9,933 bases of DNA from JBOGIF01 sp050742415 (GTDB lineage Bacteria > Actinomycetota > Acidimicrobiia > Acidimicrobiales > AC-14): assembly GCA_050742415.1 (NCBI GenBank), contig JBOGIF010000096.1:1-9933 (forward strand), in the 5' to 3' direction. This document shows, one piece after another, positions 1 to 5,889 of this stretch. Each line of letters starts with the position of its first letter. Position 1 is the stretch's first letter. The position numbers and the translations under genes were made by a program. The notes beneath the pieces were generated by a model. It worked only from the letters and a program-made list of their open reading frames with translations, had not been told where the DNA came from and did not search any database.

Positions 1-2
1 GC

Positions 3-164
3 GTGGCCCTGATCGTGATGGCTCTGTCGCGCATCGTTCCTCTATCGGCAACGCAGTTCTACATCCACGGCCTCGCAGCGGTCGTGGCCATGTGGCCGCT
101 GGCGTACGTCATGCGAACGAACCGGAGACGATCCAGCGTTCCTTCCGCTTCCCGGGTCTGCTGA
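3..164 (+). CDS. C-terminal end of a truncated membrane protein
   Basis: The frame is open from the left edge to a TGA at 162-164 and gives about 53 residues. It has a hydrophobic, probably membrane-spanning stretch (FYIHGLAAVVAMWPLAYV), then a basic patch (RTNRRR) and a short polar tail. That is the usual shape of the last helix and cytoplasmic end of a multi-pass membrane protein, with positive residues on the inside. The first codon seen (GTG at 3) could be internal, and the gene most likely starts upstream of the window. The pattern is loosely like the C-terminal end of NnrS-type membrane proteins, but the fragment is too short to assign a family. No gene follows in the same direction until the FG-GAP remnant, about 240 bases away. 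Confidence 0.45.
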   Translation: MALIVMALSRIVPLSATQFYIHGLAAVVAMWPLAYVMRTNRRRSSVPSASRVC

Positions 165-345
165 GTCGGGCTTGGGTCGCTCAAGCAGGCGGGTGATGCA
201 GGTTGGAAGGCGTCGTGCTACTGCTCCGGGCGCGCAGCGGCGAAAATCGGGTTGGCCCGAACGTGCGGGCATATCGACGTGGGCATCGCCCCGATGTGCC
301 GGTCCGGGGCGCGAGGTAACGGCACTTATCCGGGTGATCCACCAC
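165..345. other. Gene-free stretch
   Basis: No reading frame here looks like protein on either strand. The open frames crossing it lack a Shine-Dalgarno and have arginine-rich or low-information composition typical of shadow frames in GC-rich DNA. No tRNA or repeat was seen. It probably holds the 3' end of the upstream transcript and the promoter for whatever is expressed from the 346-401 leader. Confidence 0.4.
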
Positions 346-390
346 CTGGGCTGACGGCCCAGAGACCGTCTTTGGGCCTCACCAACCCAA
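346..390 (+). promoter_or_regulatory. Leader with three mutually exclusive hairpins
   Basis: Three stems can be drawn directly. The first is CTGGGC 346-351 with GCCCAG 357-362 (5-base loop). The second is GGCCCA 356-361 with TGGGCC 373-378, extendable by a G-T and an A-T pair. The third is TTGGG 372-376 with CCCAA 386-390. The middle stem uses bases from both flanking stems, so it excludes them. The third stem ends directly against the Shine-Dalgarno at 389-396. This is the geometry expected of a cis-acting translational switch or attenuator. I do not recognise any known riboswitch class in it, and short GC-rich stems also arise by chance. Confidence 0.3.
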
Positions 391-401
391 GGAGGAGCCC
401 G
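389..401 (+). promoter_or_regulatory. Strong ribosome binding site facing GTG at 401
   Basis: AAGGAGGA at 389-396 is a near-perfect Shine-Dalgarno, five bases upstream of GTG 401-403. It matters because the frame opened by that GTG runs to 757 as an arginine-rich sequence without recognisable domains. The FG-GAP domains lie in another frame. Either a frameshift separates start and body, or the site is left over from the original gene. Confidence 0.5.
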
Positions 402-443
402 TGGTCTGGTCCCCGTCGTTCCGATGCGTCGTCCGTCCCGGCC

Positions 444-1148
444 GTGACGAGCCCCGGCGCCGAGAACGTAGTGCGCATCTCCGACCGATCCGGCGAGCTG
501 TCGGAGGCGACCATCAAGCGCCGGCTGGCCGCGCTCGACGGTACGACCGCGGTCCTGGGAGCGCCTTACCACGACGGAGCCGCCAGCGATTCCGGCTCGG
601 CCTCCGTCTTCGTCAGCAACGGCGCCAATTGGTCCTTCCAACAAAACCTGGCTCCGCTGGACCCCTCGGGCGGCGACCTCTTCGGCTTCTCGGTTCGGGT
701 CCAGGACGAGCGCGTGGTCGTCGGCGCCCGCCTGGACGACGCGGCCGGAGGCCGTGACTCCGGCTCCGGGTACGTGTTTGAGTCGGGAAGCCAGGCGACC
801 TGGGCGCAGAGCGCCCGGTTGAATCCCGCCGACGCGGCTTCGGCGGACGAGTTCGGCGACGCAGCGCTCGTGGTCACCTCGCCCACCGGCACCAGCTCGG
901 ACCTGCTGTTGGCCTTGGTCCGTCAACGCAAGACGACCGGTACGGTGGCGGCTCCTGGCTGGACCCTGATCCGCCAGGACGGCACGTCGGCGAGAAGCTC
1001 CCTCTTCTACAAGGTCGCCGGCAGCTCCGAGCCCGTCAGCTACACGTTCACCACGAACGTCGCGGGAGACTTGGAAGGCCACTATCTCGGATGGCTCGGA
1101 CCGACGGATCGGGCATGCGGTGCTCCTGAATCCCGCTCCGGCCCCTGA
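444..1148 (+). CDS. FG-GAP repeat protein, probably a decayed mosaic remnant
   Basis: In the frame ending at 1148 the protein shows FG-GAP (integrin beta-propeller-like) units: DGTTAVLGAPYHDG near 537, then DLFGFSV from 675 followed by VVVGARLDD, then DEFGD from 846. Such repeats are typical of extracellular or surface proteins. From about 880 the sequence switches to a different secreted-protein module (SDLLLALVR, APGWTLIRQDG, LFYKVAGSSEPVSYTFT), which then degenerates before the stop. The last FG-GAP unit breaks off after its first strand. There is no signal peptide and no complete propeller. GTG 444 is one possible start; GTG 471, ATG 294 and TTG 252 are also in frame, and none has a Shine-Dalgarno. 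The good ribosome site at 389 serves GTG 401 in another frame. I read it as a frameshifted or rearranged fragment, though it is open for almost 900 bases. Confidence 0.5.
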   Translation: MTSPGAENVVRISDRSGELSEATIKRRLAALDGTTAVLGAPYHDGAASDSGSASVFVSNGANWSFQQNLAPLDPSGGDLFGFSVRVQDERVVVGARLDDAAGGRDSGSGYVFESGSQATWAQSARLNPADAASADEFGDAALVVTSPTGTSSDLLLALVRQRKTTGTVAAPGWTLIRQDGTSARSSLFYKVAGSSEPVSYTFTTNVAGDLEGHYLGWLGPTDRACGAPESRSGP

Positions 1149-1341
1149 ATCCCTAGGCCCTCTGATAGGCGCGACTCCCGTCCTCGCCGTCGGTCGTGGC
1201 ACGATGGCGGGCCAAGCCCTTGGCTCAAATCGGAGCCCACGGGGTAGAGGGGTCCCTCGAGTGAGCTTCTCGACCAACAGCCTGAGCTTCGCCATCCGAT
1301 CCCGCCGCGTCGCGCGGCTGTCGGGCAACCGTTCTCTCCCA

Positions 1342-1370
1342 TTGACTCCCGTACACGCCCACCGCCCTAT
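1342..1370 (+). promoter_or_regulatory. Possible egtD promoter
   Basis: TTGACT at 1342-1347 is a good -35 match. The expected -10 position about 17 bases on (CCCTAT, 1365-1370) matches the consensus only at its last two bases, so the assignment is weak. It lies 50-78 bases before the egtD start, a sensible distance. Confidence 0.22.
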
Positions 1371-1401
1371 GGGCACCCAGAACTGACCGAAGCGACACCA
1401 T

Positions 1402-1408
1402 AAGGAGG
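1402..1408 (+). promoter_or_regulatory. egtD ribosome binding site
   Basis: AAGGAGG lies 11 bases upstream of ATG 1420, slightly longer than ideal spacing. It fixes the egtD start, and no better in-frame start exists nearby. Confidence 0.65.
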
Positions 1409-1419
1409 ACCTCGACCAG

Positions 1420-2403
1420 ATGAGCCTGCCCACTGCCATCGGCATCCCGATCGAGGTCCATCTCGGACCATTGGAATGGGCCACGGCGTTGCGAGCCGAC
1501 GCTGCCGCCGGCCTGACCGCCAGCCCAAAGCAGCTGCCCCCGACCTGGCTGTACGACGAGCGAGGCTGCGAGCTCTTCGAGCAGATCACCGAGCTTCCCG
1601 AGTACTACCCCACGCGCTCCGAGCGGGCCATCCTCGTCCGCCGGGCGCCGGAGGTGGCCCGGCTAACCCGGGCGGAGAGCCTGGTCGAGCTTGGCCCCGG
1701 TGCCGCCGTCAAGACCCGGGTACTGCTCGACGCGCTGGCCGAATCCGGTTCGCTTCTCAGCTACGTGCCGTTCGACGTGGCCGAGTCAACCCTCCGAGCC
1801 ACCGCCACCGCGGTGGCGACCGAGTACCCCGGAATTGATGTCGTCGGCGTCGTCGGGGACTTCCGTCGGCACCTGCCTCTCCTCCCGGCCAGCGGGCGGC
1901 GTCTCGTCGCCTTCTTGGGTGGCACGATCGGCAACCTCCGCCCGCCGGAGAGGGCCGACTTCCTGGCCGAGCTGGCAGGAACCATGGCCCCCGGGGACGC
2001 GCTGCTTCTCGGCACCGACCTGGTCAAGGACCCAGCCCGGTTGGTGGCCGCTTACGACGACGCCGCCGGCGTCACAGCGGAGTTCAACCGGAACGTCCTG
2101 ACGGTTCTCAACCGCGACCTGGGTGCCGACTTCGACGTCGGCGGCTTCGACCACGTGGCCCGCTACCACGTGCGAGAGCGGTGGATCGAGATGCACCTCC
2201 GGGCCCGTGAGGCATCAGCGGTGACCATTCCCGGGCTCGGAATCACGATCGAGCTCCGGAAGGGCGAAACGATCCTCACCGAGGTGAGCGCCAAGTTCGA
2301 CCGGTCCCAGGTGACCGCCGAGCTGGGCGCCGCCGGCTTGCGGCTGGCCAGATGGTGGACGGACCCGGGCGGCGACTACGCGCTCTCCCTGTCGGTGCGA
2401 TGA
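1420..2403 (+). CDS. egtD: L-histidine N-alpha-methyltransferase EgtD
   Basis: EgtD transfers three methyl groups from S-adenosylmethionine to the alpha-amino group of L-histidine, giving hercynine, the first committed intermediate of ergothioneine. The 327-residue length fits the family (about 320). The signature YDERGCELFEQITELPEYYP (residues 45-64) is present. By comparison with mycobacterial EgtD, the histidine-site residues appear intact: Tyr45 and Tyr62 (Tyr39 and Tyr56 there), Asn171 in GGTIGNL (Asn166), Tyr210 (Tyr206), Met256 (Met252), and Glu286 with Ser288 in TEVSAKFD (Glu282, Ser284). The SAM motif is ELGPGAAVKTR (89-99), a variant of the usual ELGSGTSEKTR. The start is set by AAGGAGG at 1402. 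The TGA stop overlaps the egtB ATG, implying translational coupling. This assignment is firm; the residue correspondences are from memory of the family. Confidence 0.95.
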   Translation: MSLPTAIGIPIEVHLGPLEWATALRADAAAGLTASPKQLPPTWLYDERGCELFEQITELPEYYPTRSERAILVRRAPEVARLTRAESLVELGPGAAVKTRVLLDALAESGSLLSYVPFDVAESTLRATATAVATEYPGIDVVGVVGDFRRHLPLLPASGRRLVAFLGGTIGNLRPPERADFLAELAGTMAPGDALLLGTDLVKDPARLVAAYDDAAGVTAEFNRNVLTVLNRDLGADFDVGGFDHVARYHVRERWIEMHLRAREASAVTIPGLGITIELRKGETILTEVSAKFDRSQVTAELGAAGLRLARWWTDPGGDYALSLSVR

Positions 2404-3578
2404 AGGCCGACGACGTCCAGGCCGTACGTTCCGTCACCGAGCGGCTGGCGGCACCCCTCAGCGCCGAGGACCAGACCGTGCAGTCGATGCCCGACGCCAG
2501 CCCAACCAAGTGGCACCGGGCCCACACCACCTGGTTCTTCGAGACCTTCGTCCTGGCCAACTTCGCCCCGGGCTACGCCATCGCCAACAACGGCGACTAC
2601 GGCTACCTGTTCAACTCGTATTACGAGACGGTCGGCCCCCGGCACGCCCGGCCCGAGCGGGGTCTGATAACCAGACCCGGGATCGCCGAGATCGCGGCAT
2701 ACCGTCAGCGGGTGGACGACGAGCTGCTCGGGCTGCTGGGCGACGAGGTCTCATCGCGGGCCCTTCAGCTCGTCGAGCTCGGCCTGCACCACGAGCAGCA
2801 GCACCAGGAGCTGCTGGTCATGGACATCAAGCACGCGCTGTCACGTAATCCGCTGCGCCCCGGCTACGGGTCCCTCCCCTGGCCGGCACCGACCATCGCC
2901 GGACCTACCGGCTGGGCCGCACACGGCGGCGGCACCGTCGAGATCGGCCACGTCGGTGGCGACTTCGCGTTCGACAACGAGCGACCGCGCCACCGTGTGC
3001 TCCTTCAGCCGTTCGAGATTGCCCAGGCGCTCGTTACGTGCGGCGAATGGCAAGCCTTCATCGACGACGGCGGCTACCGGCGCCCAGAACTCTGGATGTC
3101 GGACGGCTGGCACGCGGTGCAGGCCAACGGATGGGAGGCGCCGGAGTACTGGTTCCCCAGCGATAGCGGCTGGCAGGTGTTCACCCTCTCTGGCCCGGAG
3201 GCGGTCGCTCCGGCAGCACCCGTCAGCCATGTGAGCTGGTACGAGGCCGACGCCTATGCCCGCTGGGTCGGGGCCAGGCTGCCGTTGGAGGCGGAGTGGG
3301 AGGCGGCGGCACCCGAGCCCGGCGAGCCGGGGACCGAGGGTTGGTACGACACGGCGTGGCAGTGGACCGCCAGCCCATACACCGCCTATCCGGGCTTTCG
3401 GCCGGCCGCCGGTGCCGTCGGCGAGTACAACGGCAAGTTCATGGTCAACCAGCTGGTGCTGAGGGGCGGCTGCCTGGCCACCCCGCCCGGCCACGCCCGG
3501 CGGACCTACCGAAACTTCTTCCCCGCCCAGGCCCGCTGGGCGTTCGCCGGGATCCGCCTGGCCCGTGACGCGCCCTGA
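2400..3578 (+). CDS. egtB: Hercynine sulfoxide synthase EgtB (iron-dependent oxidase)
   Basis: EgtB is a non-haem iron enzyme that uses O2 to join a thiol (cysteine or gamma-glutamylcysteine) to C2 of the hercynine imidazole as a sulfoxide. This 392-residue protein has an N-terminal DinB-like helical domain with a likely iron triad: His42 in WHRAHTTWFFE, and His131 and His135 in GLHHEQQHQE. The C-terminal half is a formylglycine-enzyme/sulfatase-modifying fold (PVSHVSWYEADAYARWVGARLP, then AGAVGEYNGKF, and RRTYRNFFP near the end). The FNSYYETVG segment (Tyr74-Tyr75) and HHEQQHQE are typical of the non-mycobacterial EgtB class, one structurally studied member of which uses cysteine directly. 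ATG 2400 overlaps the egtD stop as ATGA. An upstream in-frame start at 2352 would overlap egtD by 52 bases and is not needed. The stretch between EAEWEAAA and WQWTASPY is shorter than I expect for the family. Confidence 0.93.
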   Translation: MKADDVQAVRSVTERLAAPLSAEDQTVQSMPDASPTKWHRAHTTWFFETFVLANFAPGYAIANNGDYGYLFNSYYETVGPRHARPERGLITRPGIAEIAAYRQRVDDELLGLLGDEVSSRALQLVELGLHHEQQHQELLVMDIKHALSRNPLRPGYGSLPWPAPTIAGPTGWAAHGGGTVEIGHVGGDFAFDNERPRHRVLLQPFEIAQALVTCGEWQAFIDDGGYRRPELWMSDGWHAVQANGWEAPEYWFPSDSGWQVFTLSGPEAVAPAAPVSHVSWYEADAYARWVGARLPLEAEWEAAAPEPGEPGTEGWYDTAWQWTASPYTAYPGFRPAAGAVGEYNGKFMVNQLVLRGGCLATPPGHARRTYRNFFPAQARWAFAGIRLARDAP

Positions 3579-3602
3579 GCCGAAGCGAGTCGTCGGGCGG
3601 CC

Positions 3603-4694
3603 TCAGCCGAGCCGATACAGTCGGAACTGCGGATGCTCGACATCGAGCACCTGGACCGCCGCGAAGCCGGCGTCGCCGGCGTAGCTACGGACGGTCTCGG
3701 CCCGCATGACCGTGCCCGTTCCCACGCCCCCGCCCTGGCGGCTCACGGCGAGGCAGTGCAGCGTGCTGAACGTGTAGAAGAACCGCTCCATCTCGGTGGT
3801 GGGCACCGTGAAGCGCTCCTCGGTGCGCTCGTCCACGACCAGCACGGCTCCCCCGTCACCGGCCAGCTTCCGCATGGTGCGGAGGATCCCGACCGGGTCC
3901 GGCACGTCGTGGAGCATCTCGACGGCCATGACCAGGTCGTAGTAGCCGTCGATGGCGGGGTCGGCAGCGTCGCGGGCCTCGAAGCGAACCCGGTCCTCCA
4001 CTCCCGCTTCGGCCGCCTTCGTGCGGGCGACCTCTACTGATGCCTCGTCGACGTCGAAGCCATCGATCCTGGCCTCGGAGTACGCCCGGGCGATGGTGAT
4101 GGCGGCCATGCCCTCGCCGCAACCGACCTCGGCGATGCGCACGGTCTCGCCCGCAGTCAACCTGGCCTGAACCTCCGGAAGCGCGGGCAGCCAGCTCTGC
4201 ACGAGGTGGTTGGCGAACACGGGACGGGTGAAGGCGGCCTGGACGTCGTGCAGGCCGAACTCGCCGAACGCCTTCCCAGTCCCGTCGCGGAACTCCCCGA
4301 CCATCATGTCGAGGACGCGGCCGACCCACGGCACCACCGCGGCGCACGGTTTCATGCACGCCTCGCTGTCGTCGTCGGTCAGCACATGGGCATGGGCGTC
4401 GGGCAGCACGAACCGGCGCTCCCCCGCCTTTGCGACGGGGTTCTCGACCTCGACCACCCCGGCGACCGCCTGCTGCTCCAGCCACTCCTGCGCGTAGCGC
4501 TCGACGATCCCCGCCGAGGCAGCCAGGTCGCCGGCCGTGAGCGGGCCGGCGCCGGCCAGGGCCTCGTAGAGCCCGAGCCGCACTCCCAGCTCCACGTTGG
4601 CGAGCTCCATCACCCCCAGACAGGCCGTGAACAGCCTCCCGGCAAACTCCCCCACCCTCGTTTCCTGCTCAGGCGTCAGTTCGATCGTGCTCAT
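3603..4694 (-). CDS. SAM-dependent methyltransferase with winged-helix-like N-terminus (Rv2258c-like)
   Basis: The 363-residue protein has a helical, probably dimerising or winged-helix N-terminal part (about residues 15-105; LGVRLGLYEALAG, PLTAGDLAASAGIVERYAQEWL). A class I methyltransferase domain follows. Motif I is EVGCGEG (189-195). The acidic loop DGFDVDE (211-217) should bind the SAM ribose, and VRFEARDAAD (236-245) is the next motif. VEMLHDVPDP (258-267) and LVVDERTEERF (285-295) match the methyltransferase group that includes mycobacterial Rv2258c, often misnamed a transcriptional regulator. The substrate is not predictable from sequence. On the coding strand GGAGGT (4703-4708) lies eight bases upstream of ATG 4694 and fixes the start. 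The open frame continues upstream to 5129 but overlaps gmd, so that extension is rejected. It lies 143 bases downstream of gmd on the same strand and is convergent with egtB, 24 bases apart. Confidence 0.85.
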   Translation of the reverse strand: MSTIELTPEQETRVGEFAGRLFTACLGVMELANVELGVRLGLYEALAGAGPLTAGDLAASAGIVERYAQEWLEQQAVAGVVEVENPVAKAGERRFVLPDAHAHVLTDDDSEACMKPCAAVVPWVGRVLDMMVGEFRDGTGKAFGEFGLHDVQAAFTRPVFANHLVQSWLPALPEVQARLTAGETVRIAEVGCGEGMAAITIARAYSEARIDGFDVDEASVEVARTKAAEAGVEDRVRFEARDAADPAIDGYYDLVMAVEMLHDVPDPVGILRTMRKLAGDGGAVLVVDERTEERFTVPTTEMERFFYTFSTLHCLAVSRQGGGVGTGTVMRAETVRSYAGDAGFAAVQVLDVEHPQFRLYRLG

Positions 4695-4702
4695 CACGCT
4701 CC

Positions 4703-4708
4703 ACCTCC
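4703..4708 (-). promoter_or_regulatory. Ribosome binding site of the methyltransferase gene
   Basis: GGAGGT on the minus strand, eight bases before ATG 4694, decides this start over several upstream in-frame candidates within the long open frame. Confidence 0.65.
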
Positions 4709-4773
4709 CGTCGACCGCCATTCCGGCGCCTGGGCAAGCTAGTGCCGCAGGACGGCTCTTGGGTTGGCAAGCT

Positions 4774-4801
4774 TCCTTCCATGCCCATCGCCTTGGAAGG
4801 A
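4774..4801. repeat. Inverted repeat between gmd and the methyltransferase
   Basis: TCCTTCCA (4774-4781) and TGGAAGGA (4794-4801) are perfect complements with a 12-base loop. They lie 37 bases past the gmd stop on the minus strand and 80 bases before the methyltransferase start. There is no following T-run on the minus strand, so it is not a classical intrinsic terminator. It could be an operator or an RNA hairpin between the two genes. Confidence 0.4.
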
Positions 4802-4837
4802 CTCCGTGTCGTTTGACACCTCCAGACGCCGCGGGTC

Positions 4838-5821
4838 TCAGCCCGAGATCCGGGCGGCCACCTCGAGGTCCGACGCAACCATCATCGCCACCAGCTCCTC
4901 GAAGCCCACCCTCGGCTTCCAGCCCAGGACCTCGCGCGCCTTCGAAGCGTCTCCGGTCAGGATGTCGACCTCGGCTGGCCGGTTGAACCGCGGATCGGAC
5001 TCGACCAGCGGCTCCCAGTCGTCGATGCCGACGGCGGCGAAGCTCAGCTCCAACAGCTCCCGGATGGTGTGGGTCTCGCCCGTGGCGAGCACGAAGTCGT
5101 CCGGCTCGGCCTGCTGGAGCATGAGCCACATGGCCTCGACGAAGTCGCCTGCATAACCCCAGTCCCTCGCCGCCTCCAGGTTGCCGAGGACGACCTTGTC
5201 CTGGAGGCCCAACGAGATGCGGGCCACCGCGTTGGTGACCTTGCGGGTCACGAACTCCATCCCCCGGCGGGGGCTCTCGTGGTTGAAGCAGATGCCCGAG
5301 CAGGCGTACATCCCGTAGGACTCGCGGTAGTTCACGGTTATGTAGTGGCCGAACACCTTGGCTGCGCCGTACGGGGAACGAGGGTGGAACGGGGTGCGCT
5401 CGGTCTGTGGTGTCTCCCGCACCTTCCCGAACATCTCCGATGACGAGGCCTGGTAGAAGCGGATCGGGTTGTTCTCGGCACCACCCACCCGCCTGACGGC
5501 CTCGAGCATCCGCAGGACCCCGAGCCCGGTGATGTCGGCAGTGAGCTCGGGCTGGCGGAACGAGAGGGCCACGAAGCTGACCGCGCCGAGGTTGTAGACC
5601 TCGTGCGGCTTCACCTGCTCGAGGACCGAGATGAGCGACGACAGGTCGCCCAGGTCGCCCTCCACGAGCTCCAGCTTGGGCGTCTCCTTCTGCACCAGGT
5701 CGATCTTGGGGTTCGCCTGGCCCCGCACCATCCCGAAAACCTCGTAACCCTTGGAGACGAGGAGCTGGGCCATGTACCGGCCGTCCTGGCCGGTGATACC
5801 TGTCACTAGCGCGCGAGCCAC
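4838..5821 (-). CDS. gmd: GDP-mannose 4,6-dehydratase
   Basis: Gmd converts GDP-D-mannose to GDP-4-keto-6-deoxy-D-mannose, the precursor of GDP-fucose, GDP-rhamnose, GDP-perosamine and related sugars for surface polysaccharides or glycosylation. It is a short-chain dehydrogenase/reductase of the extended type. The 327 residues carry the NADP-binding GITGQDGRY (8-16) with Arg33 in GMVRG, the catalytic SSSEMFG (127-132; Ser128-Glu129), YGAAK (Tyr151, Lys155), the Gmd-typical NHESPRRG (180-187), and RDWGYAGDFVEAMW (219-232). All catalytic residues appear present. The start is GTG (5821-5819) without an obvious Shine-Dalgarno; no better start was seen. It is divergent from the VanW-type gene, 68 bases apart. 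No second enzyme for the 4-keto sugar (fcl or rmd) is in the window. Confidence 0.93.
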   Translation of the reverse strand: MARALVTGITGQDGRYMAQLLVSKGYEVFGMVRGQANPKIDLVQKETPKLELVEGDLGDLSSLISVLEQVKPHEVYNLGAVSFVALSFRQPELTADITGLGVLRMLEAVRRVGGAENNPIRFYQASSSEMFGKVRETPQTERTPFHPRSPYGAAKVFGHYITVNYRESYGMYACSGICFNHESPRRGMEFVTRKVTNAVARISLGLQDKVVLGNLEAARDWGYAGDFVEAMWLMLQQAEPDDFVLATGETHTIRELLELSFAAVGIDDWEPLVESDPRFNRPAEVDILTGDASKAREVLGWKPRVGFEELVAMMVASDLEVAARISG

Positions 5822-5889
5822 CTTGGGACCGTAGCTCGCGGCCAGGCGTAGCCGAGGCCTCCTACGACCCTGGCCTAGCCTGGCCGGCA
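5822..5889. promoter_or_regulatory. Short divergent intergenic region (gmd / VanW-type gene)
   Basis: These 68 bases must carry any promoters for both divergent genes unless promoters lie inside the coding regions. The right half is built from near-repeats of the word CCTGGCC/TAGCC. No convincing -35/-10 pair was found on either strand, and neither gene has a clear Shine-Dalgarno, so one or both may be leaderless. Confidence 0.3.

Larger units (their letters stand above)
1149..1419. other. Gene-free stretch upstream of egtD
   Basis: This 271-base interval has no convincing gene. A frame at 1120-1386 reads as low-information sequence rich in proline, serine and arginine, with no ribosome site. 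The interval should carry the egtD promoter. A weak inverted repeat (GCCCA 1357-1361, TGGGC 1370-1374) lies near its end. No T-tract terminator follows the upstream remnant. Confidence 0.4.

Noticed and set aside
401..757. 118-residue frame starting at the strong ribosome site
   Set aside because: The start is good, but the product is Arg-rich and lies across the FG-GAP frame. It is treated as evidence for a frameshift rather than as a gene.
1120..1386. 88-residue plus-strand open frame before egtD
   Set aside because: No ribosome site and no recognisable protein features. The composition looks like intergenic translation.
42..1589. 515-residue open frame on the minus strand
   Set aside because: Arginine- and glycine-rich with no domain. 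It runs antisense to the FG-GAP remnant and into egtD. Stop-free antisense frames are common in GC-rich DNA.
2352..2399. Upstream in-frame start for egtB
   Set aside because: It would overlap egtD by 52 bases. ATG 2400 gives the classic ATGA coupling and a family-like N-terminus.
4811..4818. TTGACA-like -35 element on the plus strand between gmd and the methyltransferase
   Set aside because: It points toward the antisense of gmd, with no gene to drive and no matching -10.
4695..5129. N-terminal extension of the methyltransferase frame
   Set aside because: It overlaps gmd and reads as arginine/glycine-rich nonsense. GGAGGT before ATG 4694 gives a much better start.
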